A DNA stretch of 64,000 bases from Halanaerobiales bacterium (GTDB lineage Bacteria > Bacillota > Halanaerobiia > Halanaerobiales > Halanaerobiaceae). Below the pieces are notes generated by a model. It did not search any database and was not told the origin of the DNA. It saw only the letters and a list, made by a program, of their open reading frames with translations. The translations under genes and the position numbers were made by a program. The DNA lies in contig JADQBT010000003.1 of NCBI GenBank assembly GCA_016278485.1, positions 91,482 through 155,481 of the forward strand, given 5' to 3'. Below are positions 17,017 to 24,912 of the stretch, one piece after another. Every line of letters begins with the position of its first letter. Within the stretch, counting starts at the first letter, position 1.

Positions 17017-17499
17017 TTACATCAAACCTTTTTCAGTTAAAATATGTTCAACTATCTCTCGTACAGCACCATTTCCACCATCATTATTTGAAACCATATC
17101 TACTTCTTTAATTACCTGACTTGCTGCATCGCGAGGACAAGCAGCAAAACCTGCTCTTTTTATTACCTCTAAATCATTAATATCATCACCGATATAACAT
17201 ATATTTTGATAGCTAATCTTTTTTTCAATTAAAATTTCATCAACTTTACTTACCTTATCACCAATTCCTTGATAAACATCTTTAATACCAAGTTCAGCAG
17301 CTCTAATATCAACTAATTTTGATTTTCTTCCAGTAATAATTATTACATCCAGACCAGCTCTCAATGCAACAAAAACAATCATGCCATCTTTTACATCAAA
17401 AGCCTTCATTTCATTACCATGATTATCAATATATAGTTTTCCATCAGTCATTGTTCCATCAACATCTAAAAATATTGTATTTATTTTTTCTAGACCCAT
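17017..17499 (-). CDS. KdsC/YrbI-type HAD phosphatase
   Basis: Small HAD-IIIA phosphatase of 160 residues without a cap domain. HAD motifs are visible: LDVDGTMTDG (catalytic Asp pair, near residue 11), IIITGRKS (motif II), QGIGDKV (motif III lysine) and IGDDINDLEV (motif IV). The sequence resembles KDO-8-phosphate phosphatase and related sugar-acid phosphatases. No other KDO or sialic acid genes are nearby, and it ends the operon of the YjjI-type glycyl radical enzyme, so a different phosphorylated substrate is likely. It overlaps the ECF component gene by 10 bases. Confidence 0.82.
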   Translation of the reverse strand: MGLEKINTIFLDVDGTMTDGKLYIDNHGNEMKAFDVKDGMIVFVALRAGLDVIIITGRKSKLVDIRAAELGIKDVYQGIGDKVSKVDEILIEKKISYQNICYIGDDINDLEVIKRAGFAACPRDAASQVIKEVDMVSNNDGGNGAVREIVEHILTEKGLM

Positions 17500-18053
17500 T
17501 TACTATCAGATCCAACTGTTCTCATATTTTCACTAAATTGTTTAACTGGTCTGATCCTTTCTACAAAGAGCGGTAGGAAAAGCAACTGAATAATGACCGC
17601 CGGAACCGCAGAAGCAACTACTCCTTGCATAAACATCCAGAAAGGTGGGTTAAATCCAAATACCGGGCCAGCAATTAAAAGTGCAAAACCAAAAGCCACT
17701 CTTCCCACTAACATACTAATAATTAATGAAATAAAAATATTTTTCCTTAGTTTAGAGTAAAGAAACCCACTTAACAGTCCATATGCACCTAACTCAAATG
17801 CCATCATAAAGAAAATAGGTGGCATCATCGGCGGCATACCAGTTAAAAAAGTACTAAAAAGAGGAGTAACAACCCCAACTATTAAACCCCATAATGGACC
17901 AAGCGTTAAGCCTGCCAGCAAAACAGGAATATGCATCGGTGATATCCAACTGCTTAACATCTGACCACCTAGCATATGTATAATTTGTGGAAAAATAATA
18001 CCTAATATAATAAAAAAACTTGACCAAACTAATTTTCTAGTGCGAATATTCAT
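17490..18053 (-). CDS. ECF transporter S component
   Basis: Membrane protein of 187 residues with about six helices, of the type that binds a vitamin or vitamin-like substrate for ECF importers. Typical segments are SPMHIPVLLAGLTLGPLWG, TPLFSTFLTGMPP and the small-residue-rich final helices. The substrate is unknown: the sequence is not clearly BioY, ThiT, RibU or CbrT. Its operon with a glycyl radical enzyme, its activase and a phosphatase suggests that it imports the substrate, or a precursor, of that pathway. No EcfA or EcfT gene is adjacent. Confidence 0.8.
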   Translation of the reverse strand: MNIRTRKLVWSSFFIILGIIFPQIIHMLGGQMLSSWISPMHIPVLLAGLTLGPLWGLIVGVVTPLFSTFLTGMPPMMPPIFFMMAFELGAYGLLSGFLYSKLRKNIFISLIISMLVGRVAFGFALLIAGPVFGFNPPFWMFMQGVVASAVPAVIIQLLFLPLFVERIRPVKQFSENMRTVGSDSKWV

Positions 18054-18082
18054 TATAATTGCTCCTTTATAATTTAATTATT

Positions 18083-18943
18083 TTATACTAAAACAACATT
18101 TTGACAACCATTTTTCTCAGCAATAGATACCAATTCTAACATATACTCTTGCTCAGGAGAAATACTTTCTAACTTTTCTTTCCTAACACCCATTGCCCTG
18201 TACTTAATCAATTTATACCTTATTTTCGAGTCAAGTCCAGCCAATAATTTGCTTATTTGATCTACATTAAAATAGTTGTCTAGCAGATTAGGTACAATCA
18301 CTGTCCTTACCTCATATAACTTATCAACTTTGGCCATAAACTTGACATTTTTCATTACATTAATATTATCCAAACCTGTCAGTCTTCTATGCTCAGCTGA
18401 TTTAAACGATTTAAAGTCAATCATTGCCATATCGAGATTCTCTAATAAGAGCGGTTTATCTTCCAACAGAACCGAACCATTAGTATCTAAAAAATTACTT
18501 AATCCTAATTTTTTAACTTCTCTAAATAAATCTGTTAAAAAATCAGTCTGTAAGGTCGCTTCACCCCCTGAAACAGTTATCCCTGAGATAAACGGCTTTA
18601 ATTTTCTTACTTTCCTAATTATCTCTTCTAGACCCATTATTTTTACGCGGGGTGAACTATCTCGCAAACAGGCTTCTAAACATTTGTCACATGCAATACA
18701 TAACTCTTCTTGCCAACTAACTTGATCTCTTTCATTAATAGTAAGTGCACCTTTTGGACATACGGCTAGACAGTTACCACAATTATTACAGATATTAATT
18801 GTCTCTGGATTATGGCAATATAGACAATCAAAATTACACCCTTGTAAAAAAATCACTGTCCTATTTCCAGGACCATCTACTGAACTAAAAGGTATAATTT
18901 TATTTACTATAACTTCTTTCTTCTTCTTACTTTGCCTTTGCAT
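18083..18943 (-). CDS. YjjW-like glycyl radical enzyme activase (radical SAM)
   Basis: Radical S-adenosylmethionine enzyme of 286 residues that installs the glycyl radical on its partner. The SAM cluster motif is GCNFDCLYCHN (CxxxCxxC, near residue 35). Between it and the core lies a ferredoxin-like insert with two four-cysteine clusters (CNNCGNCLAVC; CIACDKCLEAC), as in YjjW and other activases larger than PflA. SGGEATLQ is the glycine-rich SAM loop. The ATG at 18943 follows the stop of the enzyme gene by one base and is preceded by AAAGGAAAG; a TTG further upstream would overlap the enzyme gene. Confidence 0.92.
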   Translation of the reverse strand: MQRQSKKKKEVIVNKIIPFSSVDGPGNRTVIFLQGCNFDCLYCHNPETINICNNCGNCLAVCPKGALTINERDQVSWQEELCIACDKCLEACLRDSSPRVKIMGLEEIIRKVRKLKPFISGITVSGGEATLQTDFLTDLFREVKKLGLSNFLDTNGSVLLEDKPLLLENLDMAMIDFKSFKSAEHRRLTGLDNINVMKNVKFMAKVDKLYEVRTVIVPNLLDNYFNVDQISKLLAGLDSKIRYKLIKYRAMGVRKEKLESISPEQEYMLELVSIAEKNGCQNVVLV

Positions 18944-18944
18944 T

Positions 18945-20435
18945 TCATCTTTCCTTTCGCCCAGCAAGATCCTGATTTTCCATTGTTTCTACCCCAAGTA
19001 AAGTTGTATCACGCAAAACAGCTTTACCTTTTTTAAGTTTCTCCATCTCTGAGCGCTTTACGAGATAACCGGTTATTCTTATTAACTCACTATCCTTTGT
19101 ATAAAAAGCAAACATTCTTAACCCAGACTGCATTGCTCCTTTAATAATATCTAGCACTGCTGCTGGGTTCCTTTTGTTTGTCCTAGCAAATGCAAAAATA
19201 TCACTCACACCAGTCGGAAAGTAACTATGAAATTGACCTGCCTGTAAAATATGTTCATAGATATCAGGTTCTTCTCCAATCGGAATCCGGCAACCTGGTG
19301 TTGTATCCTCATCTGGTCCAATCCCTGATTGTGCATGTAAAAGAAACTTTTGCTGAGAAACGGAACAATATTTATTCTTATGTCCAGCAACTTGCTCAGC
19401 TATTTTCTCAATAATTTGTAATCCTAATTCATCTGCCAATTCTGACTGACCATATCTTAGCTCTTTACCTTCTTTTTTCATAAAATGATTTACTGCTTCA
19501 GCCAAACCAAATATGCCAAACATAGCAGTATATCTTTTGAGATTAAGTAACCCTTCCTGCACTAAGAAATTCGATCTGAAAAAACCACTTTCTTCCACTA
19601 GAAAGCGAATTCTTTTATCCATCAAACTTAACATTATCCTAACTGTTTGAGGCAATTTTTCCTCTAGCAACTCTTTTCTACTGACAGCTTTTTCTGCCAA
19701 TGCTTTCAAATTAAGTCTTACTAAAGTAAAACTTCCTCCTCCAATCGGCAATCCATTGTAACAACTGGCCAGGCCATATTTTTCACCAAAATCATTTACA
19801 AACATTTCATGATTAGCAAAATATGGTTTAGAAACAGCTAGCCCTGTTTTGACCGCCTCCACGGCAAATGCATCGGCAGTTAGCTCTTGACTATACTTTA
19901 ATGAAAGATTAGGGACCGGATTTTCTAATTCTCTTTCAGCTTGTAAAATTAGTCTACCTGCTTTTGTCTCTTCTGGCCCAATATTTGCATGGACAAAAGA
20001 ATCAGTCAAAGTGCGATCAATATGTGTTAAAAATAATTTTATTAAGGCAAGTGCTTCAGATTCATCTTCAATAAAAGGATTTAATAGTTTATCAATATTA
20101 CCAAGATAAACAGGAAATGTTGTAACAGAAGGGATATGTTTATACAAAATTAAAAGACTATTAATTGCTTCCTGCAAATTACGAGGTGGATCTAACTCAA
20201 GAAAGTCGCTCCCCTGCTGCATGAATTTTTCAAAATCTACTAGATTATAGCGTGGCCTAAAAGGAGCATTTCCTTCTTTCAAATCGCAAATAATTCCCTC
20301 ATTTAAATGCTGTTTTTCATTTATACTTAAATCTAGCACATCCAGGCTATTCTCAGCCGCTCTGGCCAAGGCTATTACTTTCTGATACTGTTCTAATGAT
20401 CTGTTTTTAATGATCTCAAGAATCTCTTTCTGCAT
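18945..20435 (-). CDS. YjjI-family glycyl radical enzyme
   Basis: A 496-residue glycyl radical enzyme of the YjjI (DUF3029) type, shorter than pyruvate formate-lyase. Visible are FPVYLGNIDKLLNPF, ASCYNGLPIGGGSFTLVRLNL with the likely active cysteine, a GIFGLAEAVNHF segment, and near the C-terminus RITGYLVKRSE with the radical-bearing glycine in the family position. In E. coli yjjI-yjjW lies near the deoxyribonucleoside genes; the reaction is not established to my knowledge. Here the enzyme heads an operon with activase, an ECF S component and a HAD phosphatase. AAAGGAGG precedes the ATG. Function unknown; class assignment is secure. Confidence 0.88.
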   Translation of the reverse strand: MQKEILEIIKNRSLEQYQKVIALARAAENSLDVLDLSINEKQHLNEGIICDLKEGNAPFRPRYNLVDFEKFMQQGSDFLELDPPRNLQEAINSLLILYKHIPSVTTFPVYLGNIDKLLNPFIEDESEALALIKLFLTHIDRTLTDSFVHANIGPEETKAGRLILQAERELENPVPNLSLKYSQELTADAFAVEAVKTGLAVSKPYFANHEMFVNDFGEKYGLASCYNGLPIGGGSFTLVRLNLKALAEKAVSRKELLEEKLPQTVRIMLSLMDKRIRFLVEESGFFRSNFLVQEGLLNLKRYTAMFGIFGLAEAVNHFMKKEGKELRYGQSELADELGLQIIEKIAEQVAGHKNKYCSVSQQKFLLHAQSGIGPDEDTTPGCRIPIGEEPDIYEHILQAGQFHSYFPTGVSDIFAFARTNKRNPAAVLDIIKGAMQSGLRMFAFYTKDSELIRITGYLVKRSEMEKLKKGKAVLRDTTLLGVETMENQDLAGRKER

Positions 20436-20464
20436 AAAAAATGCCTCCTTTAATAGATACCTTC

Positions 20465-20493
20465 ATTATATATTAATTATGATTAACACGCAA
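20465..20493 (-). promoter_or_regulatory. Promoter of the glycyl radical enzyme operon
   Basis: Minus strand TTGCGT (20488-20493) and TATAAT (20465-20470) with a 17-base spacer, about 30 bases before the start codon. The -35 box is only half conserved. Confidence 0.55.
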
Positions 20494-20564
20494 AAACAAA
20501 AAAAAGCTAGAAACAAAGCAAAAATAAGTTGACTAATAATTGTTTTGCAAATTGTCTTACTTAA

Positions 20565-20593
20565 TTGACAATTAATAAAAAAAGTAATATAAT
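20565..20593 (+). promoter_or_regulatory. Sigma-A promoter of the ugp-like operon
   Basis: Perfect TTGACA (20565-20570) and TATAAT (20588-20593) separated by 17 bases. The expected leader to the first gene is about 110 bases and shows no clear hairpin or riboswitch. Confidence 0.82.
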
Positions 20594-20712
20594 AATTGTG
20601 CTAATCTCAATAAAATATTTACTAGTGTTCAAAATAAACAGCCTTTTTAATACTTAATAAAACTGTGTTAGATAGGTTTTTTATTTGCATTTAAAAAAGG
20701 AGGATTTAATTA

Positions 20713-21600
20713 ATGCAGAGCAAATTTTCAAAGAAATATAATTTCCTAGCTTATCTATTATTATCACCATCTATTATTATTGTTATTACTTTTTTGATTT
20801 ACCCTTCACTTGAATCACTATACTTAAGTTTCTTTCGTTCAACACCATTTGGTAACCGGCAAATATTTGTTGGGTTAGAGAATTTTGCGCGATTATTGAC
20901 TTCTGAAACATATTGGAATAGTTTAGGTCGCTCTCTAATTTTTACCGCTATAACAGTTTTCATTTCTATTTCATTTTCACTTCTTTTAGCAGTTCTAACC
21001 AATAAAAATATTAGAGGAGTAAAGATTTACAAAAGTCTTTTAATCTGGCCTTTTGCTTTTTCTTTTGCTTTTTCAGGCATCATCTGGGGTGTATTAATGC
21101 ATCCAAATGTCGGTATTATGTCTTATTACATTCAATTATTAACAGGTTTTGAATTTAACTGGGTCAATAGTGGATCAGCCGCTTTTATATTACTAATTAT
21201 AGCATCCAGTTGGCGTATGTTAGGCTATAATTTCATATTCTTTATTGCAGCCTTACAGAATGTTTCTCCTTCACTCTTGGAATCAGCTGAAATTGACGGC
21301 GCAAATCCTTTTATTAAATTTTGGAAGATTACTTTCCCCCTCATATCACCTATAACATTCTTCTTACTTATTATGAATACACTCCAGGTTTTCTTTTTAA
21401 CTTTTGGAATAGTTGATGTTTTAACAAAAGGTGGACCAGCCCGAGCAACAGATATTGTAACTTATAAATTGTTTAGAGATGCTTTTTTAAGTATGCGGAC
21501 TGGCTATGCATCTGCTCAATCAATAATTTTATTTGTAATTGTTGCTGGGATAACAATTTTCCAGTTCAAATATGCCGGAAAAAAAGTCTTTTATCAATAA
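20713..21600 (+). CDS. ugpA: UgpA-like glycerol-3-phosphate ABC transporter permease
   Basis: Inner-membrane permease of 295 residues with six helices, of the MalF-like CUT1 group. It follows E. coli UgpA in length and sequence: YLLLSPSIIIVITFLIYPS at the start, VGLENFARL, SSWRMLGYNFIFFIAALQNV, the EAA loop ESAEIDGANPFIKFWKITFPLI, TKGGPARATDIVTYK and the C-terminal VFYQ. It forms the membrane channel with UgpE and takes substrate from UgpB. AAAAAAGGAGG precedes the start. The symbol rests on close resemblance of all three transport genes. Confidence 0.88.
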   Translation: MQSKFSKKYNFLAYLLLSPSIIIVITFLIYPSLESLYLSFFRSTPFGNRQIFVGLENFARLLTSETYWNSLGRSLIFTAITVFISISFSLLLAVLTNKNIRGVKIYKSLLIWPFAFSFAFSGIIWGVLMHPNVGIMSYYIQLLTGFEFNWVNSGSAAFILLIIASSWRMLGYNFIFFIAALQNVSPSLLESAEIDGANPFIKFWKITFPLISPITFFLLIMNTLQVFFLTFGIVDVLTKGGPARATDIVTYKLFRDAFLSMRTGYASAQSIILFVIVAGITIFQFKYAGKKVFYQ

Positions 21601-21618
21601 TATAGAGGAGCAGATGAA

Positions 21619-22446
21619 ATGAAAAAAATTAAAGTCAGCAGATTATTTTTGCATTTATTCTTAATAATATCAGTATCTTTGATTGCCTTCCCTATTGTTT
21701 ATGCATTTCTGGTAAGTACACTGGACGTTAATCAAGTATATACCTCTCCGCCCCAGTTAAGATTTGGGAGCAATTTAATAAATAATTACAGAGAAGCATG
21801 GGTCAGCTCCAATATGGGAAGATTACTATTAAATAGTGGATTCATTTCCATTGTAACTGCTTTAGGAAAAATAGTTCTTTCAATTTGTGCCGCTTTTGCT
21901 TTCACTTATTTTGGTAATTTCAAAGGAAAAAATATATTATTTTTAATTATTTTAATTACTCATATGCTACCCTTGCCTATCCGTATTGTTCCTACTTATC
22001 AATTAATGGACAATCTGAATTGGCTTGATAGCTATTATGCACTAACCGTTCCTTTCTTTGCCAGTGCAACTGGGGTATTACTATTTAGGCAATTCTATAT
22101 GACGATACCACATTCATTACTTGAAGCAAGCTTAATTGATGGTATTACACCGATGCGCTTTTTATGGTCTATTTTACTTCCTTTATCTAAAAGTAATATA
22201 GTCGCCCTTTTTACAATAGAATTTATCTGGGTCTGGAATCAGTATCTATGGCCATTAGTAGTAACTAATAGTGAACGCGTTAGAGTTGTCCAGATTGGTT
22301 TAAAAATGTTGATTCCTTCTGATGCACAGCCAGAATGGAATGTGATTATGGCTGCTTTAATTATTGGGGTTATTCCACCCTTAGTTGTCTATCTAACCTT
22401 ACAAAAAAGCCTGGTTGAAGGTTTCGCCTTACAGCAGGATAAATAA
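21619..22446 (+). CDS. ugpE: UgpE-like glycerol-3-phosphate ABC transporter permease
   Basis: Second permease, 275 residues, six helices. The family pattern of UgpE is clear: THMLPLPIRIVPTYQLM, LNWLDSYYALTVPFFASATG, LFRQFYMTIPHSLLEASLIDG (EAA loop), FIWVWNQYLWPLVV and the closing VEGFALQ. The gene begins 18 bases after ugpA with GAGGAG before the ATG. The ATP-hydrolysing subunit UgpC is absent from the operon, as is common for CUT1 systems that borrow a shared MsmK-type ATPase. Confidence 0.88.
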   Translation: MKKIKVSRLFLHLFLIISVSLIAFPIVYAFLVSTLDVNQVYTSPPQLRFGSNLINNYREAWVSSNMGRLLLNSGFISIVTALGKIVLSICAAFAFTYFGNFKGKNILFLIILITHMLPLPIRIVPTYQLMDNLNWLDSYYALTVPFFASATGVLLFRQFYMTIPHSLLEASLIDGITPMRFLWSILLPLSKSNIVALFTIEFIWVWNQYLWPLVVTNSERVRVVQIGLKMLIPSDAQPEWNVIMAALIIGVIPPLVVYLTLQKSLVEGFALQQDK

Positions 22447-22586
22447 AGTATTAATGATTCATAATTTATTACTTTAGGAGGTGAAAGTTCAAGTAAAAAT
22501 AGTTAGAGATTTTGTTTGATAGATTCTTAAATTTTAAAGGAGGTGTCAAATCTCAGTTTGCCAAGTTTGGTATCCTGAGATCACTA

Positions 22587-23882
22587 ATGAGAAAAAAAAT
22601 TATTTTTTTGGTAGCTTTATTTAGTCTTTTACTAATTGGTTCAATGTCTGTATCTGCTGAAGTAATTGAAATTGAATTCTGGCATGCAATGAGTGGTGGT
22701 AGAACAGCAGCAGTAGAAAGAATTGTAAATAATTTTAATGCAGAGCATCCAAATATTAAGGTTAATGCACAGTTTACAGGTAGTTATGCTGAAACACTTA
22801 CACAGGGAATTTCTGCTGTAAGAGCTGGAAATCCACCTCATATTATTCAAGTTTATGAAGTAGGTACACAAACTATGTTAGATAGTCAAGCAATTGTACC
22901 TGTTCATGAAATCGTAGGTGACCAAATTGATTTTGGTAGTGTAATCCAACCTATTTTAAATTATTATAGTGTTGATGGCAAACTTTATTCTATGCCATTT
23001 AACTCCTCTACTGCCATGCTTTATTACAACAAAGATGCTTTTGCTAAAGCTGGTATAGATTCACCTCCAGAAACTTGGGCAGATGTTGAAGAAATGGGAT
23101 TAAAGTTAATTGAAAGTGGTGCTGCAAACCACGGGCTTTCTTTTGGCTGGCCAGCCTGGATTATGGAGCAGATGTTTGCTTATCATAACCAACCTTATGC
23201 AAATAATATGAACGGTCGCGATGCTAGAGCAACTGAAATATATTTAAACAGCGATTTCGGTAAACATGTTTTAGGAACTTGGACTGACCTTGTTGAAAAG
23301 AACGTCATTGCATATGGCGGTCGCGAATATTCAGCTAACCAAGATTTCTTAGCAGGAGAAGTAGCTATGTTAATTCAATCAACTTCTTCTTTAAGCTCTA
23401 TGGAAAAAACTGCTGACTTTGAAGTTGGAACTTCTTTCCTACCTAGATTTGAAGGGCAAGGAATTGGTAACTCTGTTATCGGCGGTGCATCCTTATGGGT
23501 TATGCAGGGTCATGATGATAAAGAATACCAAGCTGTAGTCGAGTTCTTTAAGTTTCTAAATAGAACAGATGTTACTATCCAATGGCATAAAGATACTGGC
23601 TATTTCCCTTCCACTAATAGTGCAGTTAAACAATTAATGGATAATCGTTGGTTTAGTGAAAAACCAAATTATCTTACAGCTTTCTTGCAGGTCTTAAGTG
23701 GAGTTGCTACTCCAGCTTCCAACGGTGTCCTACTTGGTAACTTCGTGGAAATACGAAACATTACTGATACAGCTGTTGAACAAGCCTTTACTGGTGTCTT
23801 ATCACCAGAAGAAGCACTTGAAGAAGCAACAGATAAGGCAAATCAAGTTCTAGAAGATTATACTGAGCTATTTGGTAACTAG
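22587..23882 (+). CDS. ugpB: UgpB-like glycerol-3-phosphate-binding protein
   Basis: Extracellular substrate-binding protein of about 431 residues. The chosen start gives a classic signal peptide (MRKKIIFLVALFSLLLIG, cleavage likely after VSA). Matches to UgpB include IEFWHAMSGG, GNPPHIIQVYEVGTQTM, MPFNSSTAMLYYNKDAF, GGASLWVMQG and WHKDTGYFPST. There is no lipobox cysteine. Start choice is awkward: good ribosome sites lie at about 22475 and 22536-22545, the latter 41 bases before this ATG, while nothing strong directly precedes it. A TTG at 22512 would add 25 residues before the signal peptide. Function from family; substrate glycerol-3-phosphate or a diester. Confidence 0.87.
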   Translation: MRKKIIFLVALFSLLLIGSMSVSAEVIEIEFWHAMSGGRTAAVERIVNNFNAEHPNIKVNAQFTGSYAETLTQGISAVRAGNPPHIIQVYEVGTQTMLDSQAIVPVHEIVGDQIDFGSVIQPILNYYSVDGKLYSMPFNSSTAMLYYNKDAFAKAGIDSPPETWADVEEMGLKLIESGAANHGLSFGWPAWIMEQMFAYHNQPYANNMNGRDARATEIYLNSDFGKHVLGTWTDLVEKNVIAYGGREYSANQDFLAGEVAMLIQSTSSLSSMEKTADFEVGTSFLPRFEGQGIGNSVIGGASLWVMQGHDDKEYQAVVEFFKFLNRTDVTIQWHKDTGYFPSTNSAVKQLMDNRWFSEKPNYLTAFLQVLSGVATPASNGVLLGNFVEIRNITDTAVEQAFTGVLSPEEALEEATDKANQVLEDYTELFGN

Positions 23883-23920
23883 AATCTTAACTTAGTTAAT
23901 CTTTTTAATAGCAACAATAA

Positions 23921-23950
23921 TGAAGGGTAGAGAATATTCTCTACCCTTCA
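23921..23950 (+). other. Perfect 30-base palindrome between ugpB and the HAD gene
   Basis: Each arm reads TGAAGGGTAGAGAAT or its complement, with no loop bases. It lacks a T tract, so it is more likely a transcript stability or partial termination hairpin that lowers expression of the downstream gene relative to ugpB. Confidence 0.6.
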
Positions 23951-23974
23951 ATTTATCTTCAGGGGGACAATAAA

Positions 23975-24775
23975 ATGAAGAAACTAAATGAGATTAAATT
24001 ATTTATACTTGATATGGATGGAACAATTTACCTAGGTGATGAATTGATTGAAGGTGTTATTACTTTCTTGAGAAAAGTAGAATCATTGGGTAGTGATTAC
24101 ATTTTTTTAACTAATAACTCTTCTAAAAATTCCCATGACTATCAGGAGAAACTAAAAGCTTTAGGAATTGAAGTGTCATTAGACAAAATTGTCACTTCAG
24201 GTGAAGTAACTGCAGCCTACCTAGCTAAAATGGCAGAAAACGAAGAAAAAAATGTTTATGTTGTTGGTACTGAATCTTTAAAAGAAAATATCGAACAATA
24301 TAATTTCAATATTGTTGAAAACACAGCAGAGAAAGTTGACTATCTTGTATTGGGTTTTGATACAACTTTAACCTATCAAAAATTATGGGATGCTCATAAA
24401 CTAATCAATAGCGGTGTTAATTATATTGCCACACATCCAGATTTAGTCTGTCCTCTTGGTGATAATCAATCTATGCCTGACTGTGGTGCTATGATCAGCC
24501 TTCTAGAAGCATCTACAGGAGAAACTCCATTTGTTGTTGGTAAACCAAATGACATTATGGTTGAATATATAGCTGATAAATTTAATGTTCCTCGTTCATC
24601 TTTGGCGATGGTAGGGGATAGATTATACACGGACATGAAGATGGCTCATGACACTAAAATAACCGGCATACTTGTTTTAAGCGGAGAAACCAAGGCGACT
24701 GATCTTAAAGATGTTAAAACACAACTACCTGATTATGTTTTTGAAAGTGTAAAAGAATTAACAGATGAATTATAA
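23975..24775 (+). CDS. HAD-IIA family phosphatase (NagD/AraL/PGP type)
   Basis: Cytoplasmic HAD phosphatase of 266 residues with a type C2 cap. Motifs are LDMDGTIYLGD (catalytic Asp pair near residue 13), FLTNNSSKN (motif II), the cap in the middle, GKPN (motif III lysine) and MVGDRLYTDMKMA (motif IV). HAD-IIA enzymes include UMP, p-nitrophenyl phosphate and glycerol-3-phosphate phosphatases. As the last gene of a glycerol-3-phosphate importer operon it may hydrolyse imported or excess glycerol-3-phosphate; this is inference from position. AGGGGG precedes the ATG and a strong terminator follows. Confidence 0.83.
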   Translation: MKKLNEIKLFILDMDGTIYLGDELIEGVITFLRKVESLGSDYIFLTNNSSKNSHDYQEKLKALGIEVSLDKIVTSGEVTAAYLAKMAENEEKNVYVVGTESLKENIEQYNFNIVENTAEKVDYLVLGFDTTLTYQKLWDAHKLINSGVNYIATHPDLVCPLGDNQSMPDCGAMISLLEASTGETPFVVGKPNDIMVEYIADKFNVPRSSLAMVGDRLYTDMKMAHDTKITGILVLSGETKATDLKDVKTQLPDYVFESVKELTDEL

Positions 24776-24808
24776 AAAATTTTTCATAAATTTGGTTTTA
24801 ACAATTAA

Positions 24809-24846
24809 TAAAGCCCTAAGGGATTTTCCTTAGGGCTTTATTTTAT
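24809..24846 (+). terminator. Terminator of the ugp-like operon
   Basis: A 13-bp stem TAAAGCCCTAAGG / CCTTAGGGCTTTA (24809-24821 with 24828-24840), 6-nt loop, followed by TTTTAT. Confidence 0.85.
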
Positions 24847-24866
24847 AGCTAGTAAACCATTTTTAG

Positions 24867-24902
24867 ATAAAACTTCACTTCAATTAAGAAATGAGGTTTT
24901 AT
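24867..24902 (-). terminator. Possible terminator after the NhaC gene
   Basis: Imperfect stem of about 14 bp (24867-24880 with 24889-24902) just beyond the stop codon of the antiporter gene; one mismatch and no clear T tract, so weak. Confidence 0.35.
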
Positions 24903-24912
24903 CTTCATATAT

